Source: JBHIBA01 sp046758845
GTDB lineage: Bacteria; UBA8248; JACPRG01; G963555815
Reading direction: 5' to 3'
Assembly: GCA_046758845.1 (NCBI GenBank)
Contig: JBHIBA010000022.1
Location: 1-28,665 of the forward strand
DNA length: 28,665 nt
Shown here: piece after piece, positions 1-8,228 of the stretch
How positions within the stretch are numbered: position 1 is the stretch's first letter
Layout: each line of letters begins with the position of its first letter
Program-made: the position numbers and the translations under genes
The notes under the pieces: model-generated
The model's database searches: none
Seen by the model: only the letters and a program-made list of their open reading frames with translations
Told to the model about the DNA's origin: nothing

Positions 1-68
1 AGCTCAACTGGCAGAGCAACGGACTCTTAATCCGTGGGTTCGGGGTTCGACTCCCCGGCGGCTCACCA
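1..68 (+). tRNA. tRNA-Lys (anticodon CTT), 5' end cut off by the window
   Basis: The sequence opens inside the D arm. The anticodon stem-loop (bases 21-35) has a seven-base loop CTCTTAA, which places CTT at positions 34-36. The T arm (41-57) has a 5-bp stem CGGGG/CCCCG around TTCGACT. The 3' acceptor strand runs 58-64, followed by discriminator A65 and an encoded CCA (66-68). The 5' acceptor strand lies outside the window. Confidence 0.93.
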
Positions 69-114
69 GACAGGTCCGCCGCTGCTTGCGCCAGTCGGGG
101 GAAACAGAGTTGCC

Positions 115-198
115 GCGAGGGTGGCGGAATGGCAGACGCGCTAGACTTAGGATCTAGTGCCTTCGGGCGTGGGGGTTCGAATCCCCCCTCTCGCACCA
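115..198 (+). tRNA. tRNA-Leu (anticodon TAG)
   Basis: The acceptor strands GCGAGGG (115-121) and CTCTCGC (188-194) pair with one G-T wobble. The anticodon stem CTAGA/TCTAG encloses the loop CTTAGGA, giving anticodon TAG. A long variable arm (TGCCTTCGGGCG) marks a class II tRNA, as expected for leucine. The T arm is GGGGG-TTCGAAT-CCCCC, and CCA is encoded at 196-198. It lies 46 bases after tRNA-Lys and just upstream of tig. Confidence 0.96.
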
Positions 199-274
199 CC
201 GAGGAGGCCCACCCGCCAATCCGTCCAGACAGCCCCTTTGAGCTCCACGCCCTTACCCGTTTCCGGTTATCTCT

Positions 275-1633
275 ATGCGCGTAGACGTTGAAGAGATCGA
301 CGCCTGCACCAAGCGGCTATCCATTGCGGTGCCCAGCGAAGACGTGAGCCGGGCCTTTGACCGGGCCTACCAACGACTTCGCCAGAAGGTGCGGCTGCCG
401 GGCTTCCGAAAGGGAAAGGTGCCTCGAAGCCTCTTGGAACGGCATTACCGCGACGCCGTCGAGCGGGACGTGCTGGAGACCCTGATCCCCGAATCGTACG
501 CCGCAGCCCTGGAAGAGAGCTCCCTCAATGCGGTGGGACAGCCAAAGGTGGACGCGGTGGAGATGAAAGAAGAGGAACCCCTTCGCTTCACGGCGACCGT
601 CGAGGTGATCCCCGCCTTCGAGATCCCCGCCTTCGAGGGCCGGGAGTTTGAGAAACCGATCCCCCGCGTCCTGGACGAGGACGTGGAGCACATGCTGGAC
701 CACCTCAGAGAGCAACACGCCCAACTGGAAAACGTGGAAGGCCGCCCCGTTCAGGAGGGGGACCACGTCATCTTGGACATCAGCGGCACCGTGGACGGCG
801 TGGAGCGCGACGACCTCAAATCCCGGGGCCAGGTTTTCGTCGTAGGGCGAAAAACCCTACTGCCCGAATTGGAGGAAGCTCTTCCGGGGGCGGCCGTCGA
901 TGAGACCCGCAGGGTGGAAGCCGTCTTTCCCCCCGATCACCGGAATCCGGACCTAGCGGGGAAAACCGCTCACTTCGCCGTCGCCGTCCTGGAAATCAAG
1001 GTGCCCGTCCACCCCGAACTGAACGACGACTTCGCGCGATCGCTGGGAGAATTTCAGTCCCTGGACGACCTGCGGGCGGCTGTCCGGGAAGACCTGGGAA
1101 AGAACGCCGAGCAACAGGGGCTGGCGGCCCTCAAGCGGTCCATCCTGGACGCGCTCGTGGAAGAGGCTCTATTGGAGATGCCCAAGGGGCTCGTGGAGGG
1201 CGAGCGGGAGGGGCTGATTCAACACGTCCAGGGCATGATCGCGCCGAAAGAGCGAGAGAAGCTGGACCGGGACAGACTCGCCGCGGATCTGGAGCCCCAG
1301 GCCCGCAAGAACGTGAAGGAAAGGATCCTTCTCGACCGCATCGGGGATCGGGACGATATCCAGGTCGCGCCTGCGGAAGTGGAGGCGGAGGTCCGCCGGA
1401 TGGCGGCGCGGTACGGCAAGCCGTATCCGGAGTTCCGGTCGTATCTGGAGGGTCGCGACGGCTTGGCCGGAATCGCACAGGAACTCCGCCAAAGGAAGGT
1501 TCTAGACTCCCTCGCGGAAAAGGTCCGGGTGGTGGTCAAGGAGGAGGAGCGGAGCGTCCTCGCCGAGCACGGCCACGACGCAGAGGAGGAAGAGTTATCC
1601 CCATTGCCGGCCGGATCGCCGGCGGAGGAGTAG
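275..1633 (+). CDS. tig: Trigger factor (ribosome-associated chaperone and peptidyl-prolyl isomerase)
   Basis: Trigger factor binds near the exit tunnel of the 50S subunit and shields nascent chains. The 452-residue length is normal for the family. The N-terminal ribosome-binding domain carries the signature GFRKGKVPR at residues 43-51, the same position as in E. coli. An FKBP-type isomerase domain follows at about 155-245, then a long helical, charged C-terminal substrate-binding domain. The ATG at 275 fits the usual N-terminus (MRVDVEEID), but no good Shine-Dalgarno is visible. The gene opens a tig-clpP-clpX-lon cluster, and clpP starts two bases after its stop, so the two are probably co-translated. 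The last 25 residues are acidic and low in complexity, which is common for tig. Confidence 0.97.
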   Translation: MRVDVEEIDACTKRLSIAVPSEDVSRAFDRAYQRLRQKVRLPGFRKGKVPRSLLERHYRDAVERDVLETLIPESYAAALEESSLNAVGQPKVDAVEMKEEEPLRFTATVEVIPAFEIPAFEGREFEKPIPRVLDEDVEHMLDHLREQHAQLENVEGRPVQEGDHVILDISGTVDGVERDDLKSRGQVFVVGRKTLLPELEEALPGAAVDETRRVEAVFPPDHRNPDLAGKTAHFAVAVLEIKVPVHPELNDDFARSLGEFQSLDDLRAAVREDLGKNAEQQGLAALKRSILDALVEEALLEMPKGLVEGEREGLIQHVQGMIAPKEREKLDRDRLAADLEPQARKNVKERILLDRIGDRDDIQVAPAEVEAEVRRMAARYGKPYPEFRSYLEGRDGLAGIAQELRQRKVLDSLAEKVRVVVKEEERSVLAEHGHDAEEEELSPLPAGSPAEE

Positions 1634-1635
1634 AC

Positions 1636-2259
1636 GTGGAACACGCTCATCTGGTCCCCATGGTGATCGAGCAGACGAGCCGCGGGGAGCGGGCTTATGA
1701 CATCTATTCCCGCCTGCTCAAAGACCGCATCGTTTTTCTCGGGTCTCCCATCGACGATGTCATTTCCAATCTGCTCATCGCCCAGCTTTTGTTCCTGGAA
1801 GCCGAAGACCCCGACCAGGACATCTACCTCTATGTGAACTGCCCGGGCGGCGTCGTCACGGCGGGCCTCGCCCTGTATGACACCATGCAGTACATCCGGC
1901 CCCATATCTCCACCATCTGCATCGGCCAGGCGGCGAGCATGGGGGCGTTGCTCCTGAGCGCCGGGACGAAGGGGAAACGGTTCGCCTTGCCCCACTCCCG
2001 GATCATGATCCACCAGCCGTTGGCGGGCGTTCAGGGCCAGGCCACCGACATCGACATCCATGCCCGGGAGATCCTGAGAATGCGGGAATCGCTGGACGAG
2101 CTCCTGGTCCACCACACCGGACAGACGTTCAAGCGCGTCCACGCCGACACCGAGCGCGACTTCTTCATGACCGGCCTGGACGCCAAAGAATATGGTCTCA
2201 TCGACGACGTCATCGTCTCTCGGGACAAACAAAAAACGGACGCGGACAAACAGGGCTGA
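1636..2259 (+). CDS. clpP: ATP-dependent Clp protease proteolytic subunit
   Basis: ClpP is the serine peptidase that forms a double-ring chamber and degrades proteins fed by ClpX. The protein has 207 residues. The catalytic triad is readable as Ser101 (GQAASMGALL), His126 (MIHQP) and Asp175 (TERD), each offset by four from mature E. coli ClpP numbering (97/122/171). The oxyanion-loop motif reads NCPGG instead of the commoner NSPGG. The GTG start at 1636 is chosen because GGAGGAG lies five bases upstream inside the end of tig; an in-frame ATG at 1660 lacks this. clpX follows after 44 bases. Confidence 0.97.
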   Translation: MEHAHLVPMVIEQTSRGERAYDIYSRLLKDRIVFLGSPIDDVISNLLIAQLLFLEAEDPDQDIYLYVNCPGGVVTAGLALYDTMQYIRPHISTICIGQAASMGALLLSAGTKGKRFALPHSRIMIHQPLAGVQGQATDIDIHAREILRMRESLDELLVHHTGQTFKRVHADTERDFFMTGLDAKEYGLIDDVIVSRDKQKTDADKQG

Positions 2260-2303
2260 ATTCCGTCAAGGGGGGCCAGCATCCCCGAACGTGAGGGGAA
2301 ACG

Positions 2304-3548
2304 ATGCCAAAAAAGGGTGACGCAGACCAGAATCTGAAGTGTTCTTTCTGCGGCAAGAGCCAGGAGGAGGTGAAAAGGCTCATCGCCGGACCCACGGTCT
2401 ATATCTGCGACGAGTGCATCGATCTGTGCAACGACATCATCGTGGAGGATTGGACGCAGGAGAAAGCCCAGCAGATGCGCCATCTCCCGAAGCCGAAAGA
2501 AATCAAGGCCACCCTGGATGATTACGTGGTCGGCCAGCAGACGGCCAAAAGGGTCCTTTCCGTCGCCATCCACAATCACTACAAGCGGATCGAAGCCAAC
2601 GTCGATCTCAACGACGTGGAGATCCAGAAGAGCAACGTCCTTCTCATCGGCCCCACCGGCTCGGGCAAGACCCTTTTGGCCCAGACGATGGCCCGCATCC
2701 TGGACGTCCCCTTCGCCATGGTGGACGCCACCACGCTCACCGAGGCGGGCTACGTGGGCGAAGACGTGGAGAACATCATCCTCAAGCTCCTTCAAAACGC
2801 CGAATACGACGTCCAACGGGCCGAAAAAGGCATCATCTACATCGACGAGATCGACAAGATCAGCCGCAAATCGGAAAACCCCTCCATCACCCGGGACGTC
2901 TCCGGCGAGGGCGTGCAGCAGGCGCTGCTGAAAATCATCGAGGGCACGGTGGCCAACGTACCGCCCCAAGGGGGCCGCAAGCACCCCCACCAGGAGTTCC
3001 TCCAGGTGGACACCTCGCAGGTCTTCTTCATCTGCGGGGGGGCCTTCTGCGGGCTGGAGCAAATCATCCAGCGCAGGGTCGGCTCCCGCTCGATGGGCTT
3101 TGAGGCGGACATCCGCAGCCGCGACGATATGAGCATCGGCGAGATCCTCTCCAAGGTCCAGCCCGAGGACCTGCTCAAGTACGGCCTGATCCCCGAGTTC
3201 GTGGGGCGTCTGCCCGTCATCGCCTATCTGGACGAACTGGACGAGGACGCGCTCGTGCGCGTGCTCACTGAGCCCAAGAACGCCTTGTCCAAACAGTACA
3301 GGAAGCTCTTCGAATTCGAGAAGGTCACGCTGCGCTTCACGGATGAAGCGCTGCGCGCCGTCGCCCGGGAGGCCCTGAAACGGAAGTCCGGCGCCCGGGG
3401 GCTCCGGTCCATCCTGGAGGAAATCATGCTCGACACCATGTTCGAGATCCCCTCCCGCGCCGATGTGAAAGAGTGCGTCATCACCGAAGACGTCGTCTAC
3501 CACCGGGAGCCGCCCCTCCTGGTCTATGAGAAGAAGCAAGCCAGCTGA
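2304..3548 (+). CDS. clpX: ATP-dependent Clp protease ATP-binding subunit ClpX
   Basis: ClpX is the AAA+ unfoldase that recognises substrates and threads them into ClpP. The 414-residue protein has the N-terminal zinc-binding domain (Cys13, Cys16, Cys35, Cys38). Walker A is GPTGSGKT at 116-123, the pore loop GYVG is at 149-152, and Walker B is IIYIDEID at 177-184. The conserved EFVGRLPV segment is in the second half. The ATG at 2304 is preceded by GAGGGGAA about four bases upstream. Its position between clpP and lon is the classic arrangement in many Gram-negative bacteria. Confidence 0.98.
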   Translation: MPKKGDADQNLKCSFCGKSQEEVKRLIAGPTVYICDECIDLCNDIIVEDWTQEKAQQMRHLPKPKEIKATLDDYVVGQQTAKRVLSVAIHNHYKRIEANVDLNDVEIQKSNVLLIGPTGSGKTLLAQTMARILDVPFAMVDATTLTEAGYVGEDVENIILKLLQNAEYDVQRAEKGIIYIDEIDKISRKSENPSITRDVSGEGVQQALLKIIEGTVANVPPQGGRKHPHQEFLQVDTSQVFFICGGAFCGLEQIIQRRVGSRSMGFEADIRSRDDMSIGEILSKVQPEDLLKYGLIPEFVGRLPVIAYLDELDEDALVRVLTEPKNALSKQYRKLFEFEKVTLRFTDEALRAVAREALKRKSGARGLRSILEEIMLDTMFEIPSRADVKECVITEDVVYHREPPLLVYEKKQAS

Positions 3549-3568
3549 GAGGCGGAACCCCTCCCTTT

Positions 3569-6007
3569 ATGCGCCCCCATCGGTCCGTTGCCAAGAAAGT
3601 CCCCAGCGAAGAGTCGATCGCCGGAGAGAGATTTCCCGTCCTCCCCCTTCGGGACATCGTCGTCTTTCCCCACATCATGATCCCCCTCTTTGTGGGGCGG
3701 GAAAAATCCCTGAACTCGGTCAGCCGGGCCGTGGAGAAAAAACAGCCCATCATCCTCGTCGCCCAGCGGGACTCCAAGGTCGAGGAGCCTGCGGCTGCCG
3801 ACTTGTTCACCATCGGCACGCGCGCCGAAATCATCCAGGCCATCAACCTTCCGGACGGAACCGTCAAGCTCCTCGTCGAAGGCCTGGTGCGGGTCCGCAT
3901 CCTGGAGGTCGAGGACGACGGCCATCTCCTGAATGGCCGGGTCGTCGGCTTCGAAGAGGCGCCCGCCGCCAGCGTGGAGGACCAGGCCCTCGCGCGCCAA
4001 GTCCTGCAGGGCTTCGAGGAGTACCTGAAGCTCAGCCAGCGGATTCCTCCCGAAGTGCTCACGTCGGTGGAGAACGCCTCCGACCTCGGCGTCATGGCGG
4101 ATAACATCGCAGGCAACCTGCCCCTCAAGATGCCGGACAAGCAGCGCCTCTTGGAGGACCTGACACCGGCCGAGCGACTGAAGGACCTGCTGGACATCCT
4201 CGCCTCGGAGATCGAGGTCCTGAGGGTGGAGCGCGAGATCCGGGGGCGGGTCAAGAAACGCATCGAACGGAGCCAGAAAGAGTACTACCTCACCGAGCAG
4301 ATGAGGGCCATCCAGGAGGAGCTCGGGACGGCGGACGACTTGCGAACCGAGGTCGAGGCGTTCCGCAACAAGGTGCGCAAGGCCAAGATGCCCGCCGAGG
4401 TGGCCGCGAAGGCGGAGAAGGAAATCCGCCGCCTGGAATCCATGCCCCCCATGTCCGCCGAAAGCACGGTGGTCCGCAACTACCTGGACTGGTTGGTGGA
4501 GCTTCCCTGGTCCAGGCGGTCTCGGGAAAGGCTCGATCTCGCCCAGGCCGAGACGGTCCTCAGAGATGACCACTACGGGCTGGAGAAGGTGAAGGAGCGG
4601 ATCCTCGAGTACCTTGCCGTTCGCCGGCTCGTCCGAAAGCCCAAGGGGCCGATCCTCTGCCTGGTCGGTCCCCCCGGGGTCGGGAAAACCTCCCTGGGCC
4701 GCTCCATCGCCCGGGCGACCAACCGGAAGTTCGCCCGGATCTCCCTCGGCGGGGTGAGGGACGAGGCGGAAATCCGGGGTCATCGCCGGACCTACATCGG
4801 GGCGCTGCCGGGGCGGATCATCCAGAGCATGCACCGGGGCGGCACGGTCAACCCCGTGATGGTGCTGGATGAAATCGATAAGCTCGGTTCGGATTTTCGC
4901 GGCGACCCCACCAGCGCCCTGCTGGAAGTCCTCGACCCCGAGCAAAACAAGGCCTTCAGCGACCACTACCTGGAGGTGGATTACGACCTCTCCCATGTCT
5001 TCTTCATCCCGACCGCGAACACCGTGGACGGAATTCCGCCCACCCTCCGGGACCGGCTGGAGATTCTGCGAATTCCGGGCTACACCGAGCGGGAAAAAAT
5101 GAGCATCGCCAAGTATTTTCTCCTGCCGAAGTTGATTCCCCAGCACGGCCTGAAGCCGAGACAGATTCTCGTCTCCCCCAAAGCGGTCCAAGGGATCATC
5201 CGCGAATACACCCGCGAGGCCGGCGTTCGAAACCTGGAGCGGGAGCTGGCCGGCATTTGCCGAAAGGCGGCGCGCCGCGTTGCTTCCGACGGCCCCAAGG
5301 CCCCAGTCCGCGTTCATCCGGGGAATCTCCAGTCCTTTCTCGGCCTGCCGCGCCACCGACCCAGCCAGGGCGTGGAGGACGCCGAAGTGGGGGTGGCGGC
5401 GGGTCTCGCCTGGACCGAGAACGGGGGTGATCTCCTCCTCACGGAGGTGGGACTGATGGCCGGTACAGGCCAGCTGACGCTGACCGGGCACCTGGGCGAG
5501 GTGCTTCAGGAATCGGCACGGGCGGCGGTGAGCTACGTCCGCGCCCGGGCGGACCAGTTCGAGCTCCCTTGGGACTTTTACAAAAAACAGGACATCCACA
5601 TTCACGTCCCCGAGGGAGCCATCCCCAAGGACGGTCCCTCCGCCGGGGTGACCCTGGCGGTGGCCCTGATCTCCGCGCTCTCCGGCCGGCGTGTGCGGAA
5701 GTCCGTCTGCATGACCGGGGAGATCACCCTGCGGGGGAAGGTTATTTCCGTCGGGGGCGTCAAGGAGAAGATTCTGGCCGCCCATCGGGCGGGGTGCGAA
5801 ACGGTTATCCTCCCGCGGGAAAACGAACGGGATTTGGGGGAAATCCCCCAGGCCGTGCGGCGGGCCTTGCGCATCCACCTGGTGGAGCGGGTGGATGAGA
5901 TCCTCGCGCTGGCGCTGATGGAGCCGGAAGAGGACCGGCCCCGGCTTCGGCCGCGGAAAAGGGTTCCCGGCCATTCGGTGACGCCGGGGGCCCAGCTTCC
6001 CCATTGA
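3569..6007 (+). CDS. lon: ATP-dependent Lon protease (LonA type)
   Basis: Lon is a homo-oligomeric AAA+ serine protease that removes misfolded and short-lived regulatory proteins in the cytoplasm. The protein has 812 residues. The N-terminal substrate-binding domain begins with FPVLPLRDIVVFP. Walker A is GPPGVGKT at 367-374, and Walker B has Asp434 and Glu435. The C-terminal peptidase domain contains the Ser-Lys dyad: Ser691 in PKDGPSAG and Lys734 in GGVKEK. The 43-residue spacing equals that of E. coli Ser679/Lys722. It starts 20 bases after clpX, so it is probably the last gene of the tig-clpP-clpX-lon transcript. No heat-shock operator such as CIRCE was seen upstream. Confidence 0.97.
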   Translation: MRPHRSVAKKVPSEESIAGERFPVLPLRDIVVFPHIMIPLFVGREKSLNSVSRAVEKKQPIILVAQRDSKVEEPAAADLFTIGTRAEIIQAINLPDGTVKLLVEGLVRVRILEVEDDGHLLNGRVVGFEEAPAASVEDQALARQVLQGFEEYLKLSQRIPPEVLTSVENASDLGVMADNIAGNLPLKMPDKQRLLEDLTPAERLKDLLDILASEIEVLRVEREIRGRVKKRIERSQKEYYLTEQMRAIQEELGTADDLRTEVEAFRNKVRKAKMPAEVAAKAEKEIRRLESMPPMSAESTVVRNYLDWLVELPWSRRSRERLDLAQAETVLRDDHYGLEKVKERILEYLAVRRLVRKPKGPILCLVGPPGVGKTSLGRSIARATNRKFARISLGGVRDEAEIRGHRRTYIGALPGRIIQSMHRGGTVNPVMVLDEIDKLGSDFRGDPTSALLEVLDPEQNKAFSDHYLEVDYDLSHVFFIPTANTVDGIPPTLRDRLEILRIPGYTEREKMSIAKYFLLPKLIPQHGLKPRQILVSPKAVQGIIREYTREAGVRNLERELAGICRKAARRVASDGPKAPVRVHPGNLQSFLGLPRHRPSQGVEDAEVGVAAGLAWTENGGDLLLTEVGLMAGTGQLTLTGHLGEVLQESARAAVSYVRARADQFELPWDFYKKQDIHIHVPEGAIPKDGPSAGVTLAVALISALSGRRVRKSVCMTGEITLRGKVISVGGVKEKILAAHRAGCETVILPRENERDLGEIPQAVRRALRIHLVERVDEILALALMEPEEDRPRLRPRKRVPGHSVTPGAQLPH

Positions 6008-6027
6008 GCGCAAGGGACTTTTTTTCC

Positions 6028-6056
6028 TTGACAACAAGACGGTTGGGTTCAACAAT
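6028..6056 (+). promoter_or_regulatory. Predicted sigma-70 promoter of tRNA-Val
   Basis: A perfect -35 box TTGACA (6028-6033) is separated by exactly 17 bases from AACAAT (6051-6056), a 4/6 match to the -10 consensus. The predicted start near 6063 would leave a short leader before the tRNA at 6086. The position right after the lon stop codon fits a separate transcription unit for the tRNA. Confidence 0.65.
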
Positions 6057-6085
6057 TCAAGGGATTAATCAAGGCGGAGAGGTGT

Positions 6086-6160
6086 AGGCACGTAGCTCAG
6101 GGGTAGAGCGCTTGCTTGACGCGCAAGAGGTCGGCGGTTCGAGACCGCCCGTGCCTACCA
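6086..6160 (+). tRNA. tRNA-Val (anticodon GAC)
   Basis: The acceptor strands AGGCACG (6086-6092) and CGTGCCT (6150-6156) pair fully, followed by discriminator A6157 and an encoded CCA (6158-6160). The anticodon stem CTTGC/GCAAG encloses the loop TTGACGC, giving GAC. The T arm is GGCGG-TTCGAGA-CCGCC. Confidence 0.96.
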
Positions 6161-6243
6161 TGTATTGTTCAGCAAACCGGAGGACCTCGCTGAATCCGTC
6201 GAAAGAGCCAGGCTCTTGCGCACGCAGGAAAGATTCGCTGAGC

Positions 6244-6288
6244 AAAGGCACCTTGGGAGCCCGGAACGGATTCCCGGGTGCCTTTTCT
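6244..6288 (+). terminator. Rho-independent terminator after tRNA-Val (or attenuator ahead of thrS)
   Basis: A 9-bp perfect outer stem AAAGGCACC (6244-6252) / GGTGCCTTT (6277-6285) contains an inner GGGA/TCCC pairing and runs into TTTTCTTC. It ends 22 bases before the thrS start codon. It may simply end the tRNA-Val transcript or act as a threonyl-tRNA synthetase leader attenuator. No T-box sequence is present upstream. Confidence 0.7.
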
Positions 6289-6310
6289 TCTCCCCCACCC
6301 AGGAGACGCC

Positions 6311-8209
6311 ATGAGCGCGCCTGAGGCCCCCGCCGGGGCGCGAGCGGAGTCGCGCGAGAAAATTTCGTCCGATGCTTTGGTCTGGAAGGTCAGGGACCGG
6401 CTGGTGGACCTGGCGACGCCGATCGACACGGACCAGGCCCGTCCGGTGACCTTCGAGGACCCCGAAGGCCGGGAGGTCTATCGGCACAGCACCGCCCACG
6501 TCATGGCCGAGGCGGTCCAGGACCTGTTCCCCGGCACGAAGGTCACCATCGGCCCCCCCATCGAGGACGGGTTTTATTACGACTTCGACCGGGACGAGCC
6601 CTTCACGCCGGAAGACCTGGTTCGGATTGAAGCCCGGATGCGGGAAATCCAGGAAGAAGACCGGCCTTTCGTCCGGGAGGAAACTTCCAGAGAGGAGGCG
6701 CGCCGGCTGTTCCAGGACCGGAACGAGTCCTACAAGGTGGAGATCTTAGAGGAGATCCCCGACGAGACGGTTTCCATTTACCGTCAGGGCGAATGGCTGG
6801 ACCTTTGCCGGGGTCCCCACGTTGCTTCGACGGGTGTGATCGGCGCCGTGAAGCTCCTTTCCGTGGCTGGGGCGTACTGGCGCGGGGACGAGCGGAACAA
6901 GATGCTTCAGCGCATCTACGGAACTTCCTTCCCTACCCGGGAAGCCCTGGATGAGTACCTTCGCCTTCAAGAGGAAGCCCGCCGCCGCGATCACCGCGTA
7001 CTCGGCAAAGAACTCGGCCTCTACCTTATCCACGAACAGGCCGGAAGCGGCCTGGTTTATTGGCTTCCCCGCGGCGCCACGCTGCGAAAAGTCATCGAAC
7101 GATTCTGGGAAGACGAGCACGTGAGACGGGGGTACGAGCTGGTGGTCATTCCCCACCTGGCCCACTCTCGCCTCTTCCGGACCTCGGGGCATTACGACTA
7201 TTACAGAGAGAACATGTTCACCCTGGAGGTCGAGGGGGAAGAATACGTCGTCAAGCCCATGAACTGTCCGGGTCACATCCTCATCTACCAGCACCAGCGC
7301 AGGAGCTACCGGGACCTCCCGATCCGGTTCGCCGAGATGGGAACGGTCTACCGCAACGAGCGCTCGGGCGTGCTGCACGGAATGCTGCGCGTCCGGGGGT
7401 TCACCCAGGACGACGCCCACATCTTCTGCACCCTCGAGCAGCTCCCCGGGGAGATCCTGGGCGTTCTGGACCTGACGCTCTTCATGCTCTCCACGTTCGG
7501 GTTCGAGAAATTCGACGTCGAACTGAGCGTGAGAGACCCGGCCCGCCCGGAGAAGTACGCGGGGAAGGACGAGGAATGGCAGGCCGCCGAGGCCGCCCTG
7601 CTGAAGGCCCTCAACCAGCGCTCCCTCTCCTACAAACGCTGCGAGGGGGAGGCCGTCTTTTACGGGCCGAAAATCGATGTCAAGATCGTGGACGCGCTGG
7701 GCAGGGGATGGCAGGCCTCCACCATTCAATTTGACTTTAACCTGCCGCGGCGCTTTGATCTGAAGTACGTAGGCGGCGACGGAGAGCTTCACGCGCCGTA
7801 CATGATCCACCGGGCGCTTTTGGGCTCGTTGGAGCGGTTCGTGGGGGCGTTGATCGAGCATACGGCCGGGGCCTTCCCCTTCTGGCTGGCGCCGGTCCAG
7901 ACCAAGGTCCTGCCCATCACCGACCGAAATCACCCGTATGCCCGGGGCGTCGCCGCTCGCCTCTCGCAGGCGGGCGTCCGGGTTGAGGTGGATGAGCGCA
8001 GCGAAAAATTGGGATACAAGATCAGGCAGGGGCGCTTAGAGCGCATCCCTTATCTGTTGGTCGTCGGGGATCGAGAGCAAGAGTCTGAAACGGTCGCCGT
8101 CCGAGAGCGGTCCCAGGGAGACCTGGGCGCGATGAGCCTCGACGAACTTTTGGAGCGGGTCCGGCCGGAGAGGACGCCCCAGACGCCCGGCGAGAACGCG
8201 GACCCCTGA
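6311..8209 (+). CDS. thrS: Threonine--tRNA ligase
   Basis: It charges tRNA-Thr with threonine in the cytoplasm. The 632-residue protein has the editing domain motif HxxxH (His59, His63) and its partner CRGPH. The class II core has zinc ligands Cys319 (MNCPGH), His370 (DDAHIF) and His500 (MIHRA), which match E. coli Cys334/His385/His511. The anticodon-binding domain starts near FWLAPVQ. The ATG at 6311 is chosen over an upstream in-frame GTG (6278) because AGGAGA lies four bases before it and the GTG sits inside the terminator hairpin. The N-terminal TGS domain looks shortened: only its second half (from about residue 17) is recognisable. It is the first gene of thrS-infC-rpmI-rplT-pheST. Confidence 0.96.
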   Translation: MSAPEAPAGARAESREKISSDALVWKVRDRLVDLATPIDTDQARPVTFEDPEGREVYRHSTAHVMAEAVQDLFPGTKVTIGPPIEDGFYYDFDRDEPFTPEDLVRIEARMREIQEEDRPFVREETSREEARRLFQDRNESYKVEILEEIPDETVSIYRQGEWLDLCRGPHVASTGVIGAVKLLSVAGAYWRGDERNKMLQRIYGTSFPTREALDEYLRLQEEARRRDHRVLGKELGLYLIHEQAGSGLVYWLPRGATLRKVIERFWEDEHVRRGYELVVIPHLAHSRLFRTSGHYDYYRENMFTLEVEGEEYVVKPMNCPGHILIYQHQRRSYRDLPIRFAEMGTVYRNERSGVLHGMLRVRGFTQDDAHIFCTLEQLPGEILGVLDLTLFMLSTFGFEKFDVELSVRDPARPEKYAGKDEEWQAAEAALLKALNQRSLSYKRCEGEAVFYGPKIDVKIVDALGRGWQASTIQFDFNLPRRFDLKYVGGDGELHAPYMIHRALLGSLERFVGALIEHTAGAFPFWLAPVQTKVLPITDRNHPYARGVAARLSQAGVRVEVDERSEKLGYKIRQGRLERIPYLLVVGDREQESETVAVRERSQGDLGAMSLDELLERVRPERTPQTPGENADP

Positions 8210-8213
8210 CCAG

Positions 8214-8228
8214 GGAGGTGGGAATATA
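8214..8228 (+). promoter_or_regulatory. Strong ribosome binding site with ATA start codon of infC
   Basis: A strong Shine-Dalgarno GGAGGTG (8214-8220) is followed after five bases by ATA (8226-8228). No ATG, GTG or TTG in the infC frame lies at usable spacing. IF3 genes are known to use AUU or other near-cognate start codons, so that IF3 can repress its own translation by rejecting non-canonical start codons. Confidence 0.75.

Noticed and set aside
3524..6055. Very long open frame antisense to lon (843 codons)
   Set aside because: It is a shadow caused by high GC in third positions. The product is His/Asp/Gly-rich without domains, while the sense strand encodes complete Lon.
6160..6310. T-box riboswitch ahead of thrS
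   Set aside because: The leader is only about 150 bases, contains a tRNA terminator, and lacks the T-box antiterminator sequence and a specifier stem.
6278..6310. Upstream GTG start for thrS
   Set aside because: It lies in the terminator hairpin and lacks a Shine-Dalgarno; the ATG at 6311 has AGGAGA four bases upstream.
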